A stretch of 64,000 bases of DNA, taken from NCBI RefSeq assembly GCF_012932565.1, contig NZ_JABBYJ010000001.1, positions 2,046,001 through 2,110,000 of the forward strand. The letters are read 5' to 3'. Every line of letters begins with the position of its first letter. Positions within the stretch are counted from its first letter, which is position 1. This DNA comes from Sneathiella limimaris (GTDB taxonomy: Bacteria; Pseudomonadota; Alphaproteobacteria; Sneathiellales; Sneathiellaceae). Shown here piece after piece: positions 18,397 to 26,912 of this stretch. The notes under the pieces were generated by a model that worked only from the letters and a program-made list of their open reading frames with translations, was not told the origin of the DNA and did not search any database. A program made the position numbers and the translations under genes.

Positions 18397-18425
18397 TTGC
18401 AGCAAAGGGCTTAGGAAGTTATAAG
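18397..18425 (+). promoter_or_regulatory. Candidate promoter for ndk
   Basis: TTGCAG (18397-18402), 17-base spacer, TATAAG (18420-18425). It lies 44 bases before the ndk ATG in the gap with the divergent ABC-F gene. Consensus-based inference. Confidence 0.5.
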
Positions 18426-18468
18426 GCGCAAAATTCTTTTTTCTGTCCCTATAAACTGAGTGAAAACA

Positions 18469-18891
18469 ATGGCTATTCAACGCACTTTTTCAATTATTAA
18501 ACCAGATGCAACTCGTCGCAACCTGACTGGCAAAATCAATGCAAAACTGGAAGAAGCTGGTCTTCGCATCGTTGCCCAGAAACGGATCCAGATGACTACT
18601 GCAAACGCAGAAGCATTCTATGCTGTTCACAAAGAGCGTCCTTTCTTCGGTGAACTGGTTGAGTTCATGACATCTGGTCCTGTTGTTGTTCAGGTTCTGG
18701 AAGGTGAAGATGCAGTGGCGAAAAACCGCGAAGTCATGGGTGCAACAAATCCTGCTGACGCTGCTGAAGGCACAATCCGTAAAGAGTTCGCAGAAAGCAT
18801 CGAAGCTAACTCTGTTCACGGTTCTGACAGCCCAGAAAATGCTGCAATTGAAATTTCTCAGTTCTTCTCACAGTTTGAAATTGTTGGCTAA
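18469..18891 (+). CDS. ndk: Nucleoside diphosphate kinase
   Basis: Transfers gamma phosphate between nucleoside triphosphates and diphosphates through a phospho-histidine. The 140 residues match the family length, with the catalytic His117 in Asn-Ser-Val-His-Gly-Ser-Asp and the N-terminal Thr-Phe-x-Ile-Ile-Lys-Pro-Asp motif. The ATG at 18469 is preferred to GTG 18460 because it gives the standard Met-Ala-x-x-Arg-Thr start. It is monocistronic, with its own promoter candidate and a strong terminator directly after it. Confidence 0.97.
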   Translation: MAIQRTFSIIKPDATRRNLTGKINAKLEEAGLRIVAQKRIQMTTANAEAFYAVHKERPFFGELVEFMTSGPVVVQVLEGEDAVAKNREVMGATNPADAAEGTIRKEFAESIEANSVHGSDSPENAAIEISQFFSQFEIVG

Positions 18892-18920
18892 TCCCAATAT
18901 TCAAATTTGTTGATTCATTA

Positions 18921-18948
18921 AAGGGTCCGGTTTCCGGGCCCTTTTTTG
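18921..18948 (+). terminator. Rho-independent terminator after ndk
   Basis: Inverted repeat AAGGGTCCGG / CCGGGCCCTT with a 3-base loop (TTT), followed by a run of T. One G-U pair is tolerated in the stem. Confidence 0.88.
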
Positions 18949-19121
18949 TGTTTTGACGCAGGGAAATACACAGGTTTATAAAAATCGCCCGTGCTCAATT
19001 GTTCAATTATATCAAGCCTTGAGCGTATATATGCCGAAAGTTACAAAAATTATTATTGACAGGAAATAAAATAAAGGTCAGTGTTGCTGACATTAAGGGA
19101 TGAAACGTTATAGGTTTAGTG

Positions 19122-20354
19122 ATGAGTTGGAATACTAAATTTTCAGAAGACGCTCGTGCGATCGAGGCGTCTGAAATTCGTGAATTGTTGAAATTGCTGG
19201 CGGATCCGACAGTCCTGTCATTTGCAGGTGGTATCCCGGATCCAGAACTGTTCCCAACAGCCGATGTGACGCGTATTCGCAACGACATAGAAGGGAACCA
19301 GCAGATTTCCCGTGAAGCTATGCAATATTCAGCGACAGAAGGCTATCTGCCACTTCGTGAATGGATTGCTGATCGTCATAACACAGATAACCTTGAGCTG
19401 GATTTTGGTAATATTCTGGTAACTTGCGGTGCGCAGCAGTCACTAACCCTATTGGCCGCGGCGCTGATGGATCCAGATGCGCCGATTGCGGTGGCTGATC
19501 CAACTTATCTGGGGGCTTTGCAGGTCTTTATGACCCGGCGACCGAACTTCATTCCTGTCGCAACAGACCCCGATGGTGTTGTCACGTCTGAGCTTGAAAA
19601 AGCCTTTCAGGCGGGCGCCAAGATTTTCTACACCATTCCGGATTTCCAAAATCCAGGTGGGATGACCCTTCCATTGGAGCGCCGCCAGGAAATCATTGAG
19701 CTTGCCCATAAATATGATGTCGCCATCATTGAGGATACAGCCTATCGGACCCTTTATTATGATGCACCGCCACCAGCGTCTCTCTTGGAGGTCGAAGGTG
19801 AGTTTCTGGGTAAAGGGAAATGGCAAAATGAAGGTCTGGTAATCCAAATCGGAACAGCTTCCAAGACATTGGTACCTGCACTTCGTGTCGGCTGGACAAT
19901 CGCACCAAAAGCTTTGCTGGATAAACTTGTGATCTTGAAGCAGGCCAATGACCTACAGACATCCTGTATGAACCAAATCCTGGCCTATCGTCTGTTCTCA
20001 AGCATTCTGGATGATCATGTCCTAACGCTTCGCCAGGTATATGGAGAGCGCAAAGACGCCATGGTCAAGGCCCTGCGTCAGTATCTGCCGAACAATGTTA
20101 GCTTCACCGAGCCAGAAGGTGGGATGTTTGTCTGGCTTCGTCTGCCGGAAGGGTTGGATGCCCGCAAACTTCTTGAAGTGGCTTTAGCGGAAGATAAGAT
20201 TGCTTATGTTCCAGGTGCAGCTTTTCACGCCAAAGGGGGCGGGGACAACACACTTCGCCTGTCCTTCTCGACTTGCTCGCCAGAAGATATCGATCGCGGT
20301 ATGAAAAAACTATCTGATCTGATTGCACGGGAAGCCAGACGTCAGGTTGCCTGA
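19122..20354 (+). CDS. PLP-dependent aminotransferase (2-aminoadipate/LysN-like, class I/II)
   Basis: Fold-type I aminotransferase, 410 residues. The Schiff-base Lys is Lys248 in Ser-Lys-Thr-Leu-Val-Pro-Ala-Leu-Arg-Val-Gly-Trp. The Asp-Pro-Thr-Tyr, Pro-Asp-Phe-Gln-Asn-Pro-Gly-Gly and C-terminal Arg-Leu-Ser-Phe motifs fit the MocR/LysN-type aminotransferase group without the GntR domain. The substrate cannot be fixed from sequence; 2-aminoadipate, aromatic or branched-chain amino acids are the usual options. ATG 19122 has AGG (19112-19114) 7 bases upstream. A terminator follows, so it is a single-gene unit. Confidence 0.88.
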   Translation: MSWNTKFSEDARAIEASEIRELLKLLADPTVLSFAGGIPDPELFPTADVTRIRNDIEGNQQISREAMQYSATEGYLPLREWIADRHNTDNLELDFGNILVTCGAQQSLTLLAAALMDPDAPIAVADPTYLGALQVFMTRRPNFIPVATDPDGVVTSELEKAFQAGAKIFYTIPDFQNPGGMTLPLERRQEIIELAHKYDVAIIEDTAYRTLYYDAPPPASLLEVEGEFLGKGKWQNEGLVIQIGTASKTLVPALRVGWTIAPKALLDKLVILKQANDLQTSCMNQILAYRLFSSILDDHVLTLRQVYGERKDAMVKALRQYLPNNVSFTEPEGGMFVWLRLPEGLDARKLLEVALAEDKIAYVPGAAFHAKGGGDNTLRLSFSTCSPEDIDRGMKKLSDLIAREARRQVA

Positions 20355-20380
20355 TATCTGATAAGATAATTCAAAAAGAA

Positions 20381-20408
20381 AAGGGCCTCACAAGAGGCCC
20401 TTTTTTTC
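20381..20408. terminator. Bidirectional rho-independent terminator
   Basis: AAGGGCCTC, loop ACAA, GAGGCCCTT, followed by T8 on the plus strand and by a T-rich tract on the minus strand. It lies between the convergent aminotransferase and bactofilin genes and can serve both. Confidence 0.88.
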
Positions 20409-20439
20409 TGTGTGTTTAACCCAGTATCAACTCGCTGTC

Positions 20440-20856
20440 CTAGTCTGACGTTGCAGCGTCTTCCTTGTTGAAGAGAGCTACTGTTTCAGCGCCGCCTCTG
20501 GGATTGTCGCTGTGCTGGCAATGTCCATCAACAATAGCACCTGACTCTATTTTCAGGGATGAATTGGTGACGTCGCCTTTAACCCGTCCAGTGTCAGCGA
20601 TGATTACTTCGACGGCTGTGATATTGCCATCAACCTTGCCATGGATATGCAATACATTTACATCAATGTCGCCGGTAACGTGAGATGTTTCTCCCAGTGT
20701 CAGGCGGTCAGCACGGATGTTTCCAACCACAATACCATCTACCTGAAGTTCCCCGTCGCATTCCAGGTTTCCAGTGATAACCAATCCCTTGGCGAGGATT
20801 GACGGCATACTCTCATCCGCAGCGCGGATTTTCTTGTCACTATTACCGGAAAACAT
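20440..20856 (-). CDS. Bactofilin family cytoskeletal protein
   Basis: Bactofilins polymerise without nucleotide into membrane-associated filaments that localise cell-wall enzymes. The 138 residues have a short charged N-terminal tail and a central right-handed beta-helix (about residues 20-115) made of repeated short strands with Gly-Asn, Gly-Asp and Val turns (DUF583). A short disordered tail follows. It lies 21 bases downstream of an M23 peptidase gene on the same strand, a pairing known from other proteobacteria where bactofilin positions the peptidase. I infer the same relation here. Confidence 0.93.
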   Translation of the reverse strand: MFSGNSDKKIRAADESMPSILAKGLVITGNLECDGELQVDGIVVGNIRADRLTLGETSHVTGDIDVNVLHIHGKVDGNITAVEVIIADTGRVKGDVTNSSLKIESGAIVDGHCQHSDNPRGGAETVALFNKEDAATSD

Positions 20857-20877
20857 GGGAGTAAACTCCTTAAAGAC

Positions 20878-22344
20878 TTATTGAGTGGTTTCTTCCTCTA
20901 ACACGCTACTGGTTTTGAAGGCATAGTTCCCCGCCTTGAAGAATTTGGCTGGGTTCTGGTGCTTGCCGTTATAGATAATCTCGTAATGGACATGGCGTCC
21001 GGTGCTGCGTCCGGTGGATCCCATGGTTCCAACCTTGGTCCGAAAATCAACCATGTCTCCTTTTTTCACATGGATCTTCTTCAGATGACCGAACTTTGTC
21101 GTGAACCCCTGGCCATGATCAATTTCGACCATACGTCCATAGGCGCCGCTATGACCTGCAAAAACAACCTTGCCCGGCGCTGTTGCCAGAATAGCTGAAT
21201 TGCGAGGGCCCGCGATATCAACACCAGAATGGAAAGCTGTTCGCTTGGTAATTGGATCGCGGCGTTTGCCAAAGCTTGAAGAGACATACCCAACATCCAC
21301 AGGACGGGCGAGGGGGATATTTTTCATCAGGGAATTGAGCGTGGTCCATTTCATCAGGCTGATTTCCATCTTCTGGGCATCCTGATAATATTTTTGCTCA
21401 ATATCCAACAGCTCCTGGCGATTGGAGAGGGCATGGAACGGTCCGCCAATCCCTTCAACCGCGTCTGCGGCAAGTACCTCATCCGGATCAAGGCCCGTCA
21501 AGGTGATCGTCTGCTTAAGGGCAACAATACCTTGTTCAGCCTGTTCATGAACACGGGCGATCAGGTTTTTGTTTTCCTTGGAAATAGTGGCGATCCGGGT
21601 GCGCAAGCTTTTAACCTCATCCTGTAAGGATGTGATCAGCTGCTCTTTTTCCTCGGTATTCTGCTCAAAGGTCGTAAGGCGACGCTTGGTGGTTTGAAGT
21701 TCCTTGTAAATCTCATCCTTGGTGGACTGGAACATTTCCAGTTCCCGGTTGAGCGAAGACAGGCGCTTCTGGGCCATGCGTTTCGCTTCAACCTGCAGAT
21801 CCCGCTCTTCTGCGGTTTGATATAGCTCTTTGTTGATCTGCGTAATCTTTAAGGATAGCTCTTCGCTGCGTTTGTTCGTCCGCTCCAAACGGCTGGTGAG
21901 CATTTCAATCCGGTTTTCCAGATCTCGCGCATATTCATCCCGGTTATTCAGATCGCGCGCTGTTTTTCGCAAATCCTGTGTTGCTGCCTGTAACGTCGTT
22001 TTCAGGGATTCCCGTTGGGATAGAATGCCTTCAAGACGCGCATATTGGCGATCAAGCTCATCCTTGGTGAGTGCAAGATTGGATTTGGAGTGAAGCAGGC
22101 TGGAAGAGACAGTCCTAACTTTGTCCTGCAAAAGCGTCAGTTGCTGTTCCTGATGGGCAATCTGATTATGCTGATAGACTGTATAGGCGCCAAGGGAGGC
22201 GATACCCGCCACCATAACAAACCCACCAACTGCAAAGGTAATCTGCAGCTTTTTAGGGAAGTTGTAGTAATGTGGCTGGCCTTCGGTGCTGACGATGATC
22301 TGGCGTTGTCTGAAAACGCTATTCAACAACCCGTTCAGTTTCAT
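20878..22344 (-). CDS. M23 family metallopeptidase with coiled coil (murein endopeptidase)
   Basis: Predicted membrane-anchored peptidoglycan hydrolase of 488 residues. A short cytosolic tail is followed by one membrane segment (about 36-55) and a long periplasmic coiled coil (about 60-275, heptad Leu/Glu/Lys/Arg). The C-terminal LytM/M23 domain (about 350-460) has the zinc motifs His-Ser-Gly-Val-Asp and His-Val-His-Tyr, so it looks catalytically competent, unlike EnvC-type activators. The adjoining bactofilin gene suggests that filaments control its position. No clear terminator separates the two. Confidence 0.92.
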   Translation of the reverse strand: MKLNGLLNSVFRQRQIIVSTEGQPHYYNFPKKLQITFAVGGFVMVAGIASLGAYTVYQHNQIAHQEQQLTLLQDKVRTVSSSLLHSKSNLALTKDELDRQYARLEGILSQRESLKTTLQAATQDLRKTARDLNNRDEYARDLENRIEMLTSRLERTNKRSEELSLKITQINKELYQTAEERDLQVEAKRMAQKRLSSLNRELEMFQSTKDEIYKELQTTKRRLTTFEQNTEEKEQLITSLQDEVKSLRTRIATISKENKNLIARVHEQAEQGIVALKQTITLTGLDPDEVLAADAVEGIGGPFHALSNRQELLDIEQKYYQDAQKMEISLMKWTTLNSLMKNIPLARPVDVGYVSSSFGKRRDPITKRTAFHSGVDIAGPRNSAILATAPGKVVFAGHSGAYGRMVEIDHGQGFTTKFGHLKKIHVKKGDMVDFRTKVGTMGSTGRSTGRHVHYEIIYNGKHQNPAKFFKAGNYAFKTSSVLEEETTQ

Positions 22345-22458
22345 TTGCTCCCCAATAGTCCCTTAATCTGGTGCTCCCAAGTCCGCACCTATTAAACTTA
22401 TTTTGCGCCGAACTTCAACAGTCGGAAACATCACGGCTCACAGGTTTAGGTCTGTTGG

Positions 22459-23262
22459 TCAACCCTCAGCGGCTTCGGTAAGAGGGAGATAATAGTCTGG
22501 AGTTAAATCGGCTTGGGTTCGGGCATCTTCATTAAATGGGGGTTTTAAAAGGCCTCTGAAGTTTTTTCGAACCAGTAATTGCCAGGTCTCACGGGGGCTT
22601 TTTCCCTCTCTGCCGCAGATGAAATGGAACCAGCGGTTGCCGGAGGCAACATGGCCGATCTCATCGTTCAGGATAACTTTCAGGATATCAACGCTGGCCT
22701 GATCCCCCATTTTGGCGAATCGCGCGATCATGCCTGGGGTTACATCCAGGCCCCGGGCTTCTAAAACCATAGGCACAACAGCAAGTCGCGCCAGCAGTTC
22801 ATTGCGGGTCTCAAATGCGGCTTCCCAAAGACCATCATGAGCTGCGAAATCCCCGTAGGAATAACCCAGCTCCCGAAGGCGAGTTTGCAGAAGCTGAAAG
22901 TGTTTACCTTCTTCTTCGCCTACCTGAACCCAGTCGTCATAAAATTCCCGGGGCAGGTCATGGGCTGTGAACCGGGCAACCATATCCCAGGCCAAATCGA
23001 TTGCATTGAGCTCAATATGCAGGACTGCGTGCAGAAGAGTGGCACGCGCTTTGTCGGAGCCACCGCGTCGCCGTGGCATTTCCGTTGGCGCGCGCAATTC
23101 GGGCTTGGTGGGGCGGGCTGGGCGATCTGGCGGGTTCACCTTGCCAATTGGCATGTCGGGATCCTTTTGCCAAAGCAGTGCATTTTGCCGACTGATCTCA
23201 GCTTTTTGATCACCGTCGGCCGTGCTCAAGACTTCGAGGGCCAGATCGCTCAGAGTTTTCAT
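22459..23262 (-). CDS. DUF455 ferritin-like protein
   Basis: Predicted soluble diiron four-helix protein of 267 residues. The Glu/His ligand pattern is visible: a Glu in Leu-His-Ile-Glu-Leu-Asn-Ala, a Glu-x-x-x-His in Glu-Glu-Glu-Gly-Lys-His-Phe, a Glu in Val-Leu-Glu-Ala-Arg-Gly, and a Glu-x-x-His in Asp-Glu-Ile-Gly-His-Val. The family is related to MiaE-like and rubrerythrin-like proteins, but its reaction is not established to my knowledge. The start lies 2 bases from the bcp stop, so the two genes are cotranscribed, which hints at a role in oxidative metabolism. Confidence 0.88.
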   Translation of the reverse strand: MKTLSDLALEVLSTADGDQKAEISRQNALLWQKDPDMPIGKVNPPDRPARPTKPELRAPTEMPRRRGGSDKARATLLHAVLHIELNAIDLAWDMVARFTAHDLPREFYDDWVQVGEEEGKHFQLLQTRLRELGYSYGDFAAHDGLWEAAFETRNELLARLAVVPMVLEARGLDVTPGMIARFAKMGDQASVDILKVILNDEIGHVASGNRWFHFICGREGKSPRETWQLLVRKNFRGLLKPPFNEDARTQADLTPDYYLPLTEAAEG

Positions 23263-23264
23263 GA

Positions 23265-23726
23265 TTATAACGCTTTTGCCGCCTCCAAAACGGCATCGGC
23301 ATGGCCTTTGACTTTGACTTTGCGCCAGATCTTCTGGACGGTTCCATCGCCATCAACAAGGAATGTTGCACGCTCAATACCCATGTATTTGCGGCCATAC
23401 ATATTCTTTTCAACCCAAACACCGAAGGCCTCGCAAACGCCGCCTTCTTCATCGCTACCAAGGGTTACGGCCAATTCGTGCTTGGCACGGAATTTTTCAT
23501 GCTTGGCGATGGTGTCTTTGGAAACACCAATGATTTTAACGCCGAGGGCGTCAAACTCACTTTTCATAGCCGTAAAATCTTTGGCTTCATTGGTACAGCC
23601 AGGTGTGTCATCTTTCGGATAGAAATAGATCACATATGGACTACCCTTCAGACTTTCATTGCTGATTGTTCCGTCCGTATCTGTCGGCATTTCAAATGCG
23701 GGTACGGCTTTTCCTTCTTCTGTCAT
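23265..23726 (-). CDS. bcp: Peroxiredoxin Bcp, 1-Cys type
   Basis: Thiol peroxidase that reduces hydroperoxides, 153 residues. The peroxidatic Cys44 lies in Asp-Asp-Thr-Pro-Gly-Cys-Thr. The position five residues later, where Escherichia coli Bcp has its resolving Cys, is Lys, and no other Cys lies close, so this should work as a 1-Cys enzyme or use an external thiol. The ATG at 23726 with TGAGGAAA upstream is preferred over the longer frame to 23807. It lies downstream of glnE and directly upstream of the DUF455 gene. Confidence 0.93.
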   Translation of the reverse strand: MTEEGKAVPAFEMPTDTDGTISNESLKGSPYVIYFYPKDDTPGCTNEAKDFTAMKSEFDALGVKIIGVSKDTIAKHEKFRAKHELAVTLGSDEEGGVCEAFGVWVEKNMYGRKYMGIERATFLVDGDGTVQKIWRKVKVKGHADAVLEAAKAL

Positions 23727-23821
23727 TGTGCTGATTTTCCTCACTGATTTCGGAACTCGTTTTGACTTAACAGTGGTTGGTAAAGGATACAAGTCCCAAG
23801 CGGTCAATTATCTGGATAGCC

Positions 23822-26803
23822 TCAGGCTTCAGCAGGTTTTTCACCAATAAGCTTTCTAAAAATCCTGGTAACGGCTTGTTCCGTTTTCTCGACCTTGACA
23901 TTAAGCTCCTCAAAACTCTCCACATTCCCGGCCTCCGCTAAAGCGTCTTTAAGGGCCGCCGGAATTTCGTCGGTGACAATACGATCTTTGAGGGACAGTC
24001 GGATCAGTCCTTGCAGGTTCAGATAAAAACTCATGGCGTCAATCAGAGTATCTGCATCACTTCTTTCGATGAGATCTTTCTCTTTAAGCTTTGATAAAGC
24101 CTCTATTGTGTTGGGCACCAGAATATCAGGGTGTTTGTGACAGTCTTTGAGCTTCAGATACTGACAGATAAATTCAAGGTCCATCAACCCGCCCGGATGA
24201 TGTTTTAAGGCCCAAATGGAAACCCCGGAATTCGCCGCATAAATCCGCTCCTGCATATCGAGGAGGTCAGTTGAAAGCGTCTGCGGATCTCGGTCTTGGC
24301 CTATGATCGTCTGCAGTTCTTTTTGTACATCGACAAGAAGACTTTCATCGCCAACGATCGGTCGCGCCCGGGTCAGAGCCAATAGCTCCCATGTCCAAGC
24401 GTCGTTCATGTAATAGCTGTTGAACCCTTCAAGGGGCAGGGCAAGTGGTCCGGCTTTTCCATGCGGACGCAATCGCATGTCCACTTCATAGAGATACCCC
24501 TCGCCGGTCAGGGCGCTAAGGCCGTTGATAAAGCGCTGGGCAAGGCGCGTATAATAAAGGCCTGGGGAGATCGGCTTGGCGCCAGTTGTTTCCACATCTT
24601 CCTGCTCAAGATCATAAACGAAAATCAAGTCCGCATCTGATCTTGGGGTCATTTCCTGGCTGCCCAGTTTGCCCGCTGCGATAACTGCAAAGCGACCTCC
24701 GGGAACGCTCCCGTGTTTGTCACTTAGCTCCTTTTCGACCTTGGGCAGCAGTCGGCTCATCACCACTTCGGCAATCAGGGTTAAGCCATTTCCTGCATTT
24801 GTCGTCGGGCCAAGTGGATTGCCATGGTCTATATTATCAAGGATCTGCACGCCCACCTGAAATTTCAGATCGTTCAGCCAGCGCCGGCTGATATCCAGTA
24901 CATCCTGAAAATCCCTCGCTGTTGCCAGCAGTTGATCCAGTTCTTCCTCCAGCTCTTCTCGACTTGGGATAGGTCCCATAAAATCGCTGGAGAGTACGCC
25001 GTCCAGCAGCAGCGGGTTCCCAGCAAGCCGATCCGCAAGTTCAGGGGCCATACCCATAATTTTGGCAACAAGTTTTAGCAGGCTCGGATGTGCCGTAAAC
25101 AGGGAGAAGAGCTGAACGCCAGCAGGGAGTTTTCGGAGGAAACTGTCAAAACGGGTGAAGGCGGCATCCGGGTTTGCTGTGCGGGACAGCTCTTCAAGGA
25201 TTGTCGGCATGAGCGCGGTCAGCAATTGTTGTGCGCGAACGGTACGGGTGGCCCGATAACGTCCGTGATGCCATTCGCGAACCAGCTGACAGATGCTTTC
25301 CGTGTCCTGATAGCCAAGCTCTGCAAGGGAGTTTAACGTTTCCGGATCATTTTCTGATCCTGTAAAGACCAGTCGTCCAACGGTTCGCTCCTCATTTTTT
25401 TCAAACTGGAAGAGGCGGTCATAGTGACCTTTCACCGTGTTGAGGGTTTGCTCCAACTCGCTGCGAAACTCTGCTGGGTCGCTATATCCCATAAAGATGC
25501 CAAGGGCATTCAACTCATCTGGCTCACTCGGCAGGAGTTGGGTCTGTTCATCATTGATCATCTGCAGGCGATGCTCAAGGGTTCGCAAAAACACATAAGC
25601 CTTTTGCAGGTCGTCCCGTACCTCTGGTTGCGTTTTTCCCGTGTCGACAAGCGCATCGAGCGTTGCTTGAGTGCCGGCGGTTCTTAAGTCCAGATCCCGT
25701 CCACCTTCGATAAGCTGTTGTGTCTGACAGAAAAACTCGATTTCCCGGATGCCCCCACGACCGATCTTGATATTGTGCCCATCCAGGCAAATCTCACCAA
25801 AGCCCTTATGGGTATGGATCTGGCTCTTGATTGCCTGAATATCGGCAATCGCTGCGAAATCGAGAAATTTTCGCCAGACAAAAGGTCTGAGAAATTCGAT
25901 AAATTCCTTACCAGCCATCAGGTCACCAGCAATCGGGCGGGCTTTGATCATGGCGGCCCGCTCCCAGTTTTGACCCTGACTTTCATAATAGGTATGCGCA
26001 GCTGCAAGAGGGAGCGCAAGCGGCGTTGCACCTGGATCCGGTCTTAGCCGTAAGTCCGTTCGAAAGACGTATCCGTCTTTTGTTCTTTCCTGCATCATCC
26101 GGATCATGGATTTGGTCAGGCGCAGAAAGAAGTCCTCCATGAACTTGCGGCCGGTGTAATTAACCTTGTCTCGGTCAAACAGCACGATCAGGTCAATGTC
26201 ACTGGAATAGTTAAGCTCATACGCTCCGAGTTTTCCCATTCCAAGAATGATCAGGCCACAGTCGCGGGTAGGCTCTTCTGGAAATGGCAAAGAAAGCTCG
26301 CCCTTTTCATGAGCCTTAAAGAGCAAATGACCGACACAGCGATTGACGGCTTCGCTTGCAAAATCAGAGAGTGTTTTTGTGATTTGGGGGAGTGGCCAGG
26401 CCCCACCAATATCACATATGGCAGTCAGTAACGCGATCTGGCGTTTTGCGGATCTCAGAACACTCATGATGGTCACTTCATCAACATCTGCTGAGGCTTC
26501 AGCATCTATCCGTTCAAAGATTGCGGTATAGGCAGCTTCGCTTCCCTCCGTTATCAGCAATTTGAAGAAGTTGGCCTCTTTAATCAGGCACTGACTGAGG
26601 AAAGGGCTGTTTCCAAAGAGCGCCGCAAGAAGCGCTGACCCTTCCACACTCTTGCCCAATTGTTGTGCGAACATATCAAGTTCTGGATCGGATGCGGCCT
26701 TTTCAGCCCAGTTTTCGAGGCCAAGTGACAGTTGCTCTTCATGGGCTGCGTTCGGAAGACTCACGATTTCAGAGAAGAAAGCGAAATTTTTGTCAGCAGA
26801 CAT
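23822..26803 (-). CDS. glnE: Bifunctional glutamine synthetase adenylyltransferase/deadenylase
   Basis: Adds and removes AMP on glutamine synthetase in response to PII state. The 993 residues include two nucleotidyltransferase domains with the paired motifs Gly-Lys-Leu-Gly-Ala-x-Glu-Leu-Asn-Tyr-Ser-Ser-Asp-x-Asp (N-terminal, deadenylase) and Gly-Lys-Leu-Gly-Ser-x-Glu-Met...Ser-Asp-Ala-Asp (C-terminal, adenylylase), separated by helical PII-response regions. The start at ATG 26803 follows an in-frame TTG at 26809; neither has a clear Shine-Dalgarno. It is divergent from the AsmA-like gene. Confidence 0.96.
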   Translation of the reverse strand: MSADKNFAFFSEIVSLPNAAHEEQLSLGLENWAEKAASDPELDMFAQQLGKSVEGSALLAALFGNSPFLSQCLIKEANFFKLLITEGSEAAYTAIFERIDAEASADVDEVTIMSVLRSAKRQIALLTAICDIGGAWPLPQITKTLSDFASEAVNRCVGHLLFKAHEKGELSLPFPEEPTRDCGLIILGMGKLGAYELNYSSDIDLIVLFDRDKVNYTGRKFMEDFFLRLTKSMIRMMQERTKDGYVFRTDLRLRPDPGATPLALPLAAAHTYYESQGQNWERAAMIKARPIAGDLMAGKEFIEFLRPFVWRKFLDFAAIADIQAIKSQIHTHKGFGEICLDGHNIKIGRGGIREIEFFCQTQQLIEGGRDLDLRTAGTQATLDALVDTGKTQPEVRDDLQKAYVFLRTLEHRLQMINDEQTQLLPSEPDELNALGIFMGYSDPAEFRSELEQTLNTVKGHYDRLFQFEKNEERTVGRLVFTGSENDPETLNSLAELGYQDTESICQLVREWHHGRYRATRTVRAQQLLTALMPTILEELSRTANPDAAFTRFDSFLRKLPAGVQLFSLFTAHPSLLKLVAKIMGMAPELADRLAGNPLLLDGVLSSDFMGPIPSREELEEELDQLLATARDFQDVLDISRRWLNDLKFQVGVQILDNIDHGNPLGPTTNAGNGLTLIAEVVMSRLLPKVEKELSDKHGSVPGGRFAVIAAGKLGSQEMTPRSDADLIFVYDLEQEDVETTGAKPISPGLYYTRLAQRFINGLSALTGEGYLYEVDMRLRPHGKAGPLALPLEGFNSYYMNDAWTWELLALTRARPIVGDESLLVDVQKELQTIIGQDRDPQTLSTDLLDMQERIYAANSGVSIWALKHHPGGLMDLEFICQYLKLKDCHKHPDILVPNTIEALSKLKEKDLIERSDADTLIDAMSFYLNLQGLIRLSLKDRIVTDEIPAALKDALAEAGNVESFEELNVKVEKTEQAVTRIFRKLIGEKPAEA

Positions 26804-26912
26804 ATTCAATGTGTCCAGAATCGGTCATAGTAAGTCAAATTATGTTTGGAATATCAGTGTGCACCATTTCTGAATTTGTGAACAGTCCTAGTAGTTGAGC
26901 GATTAGACAGCC

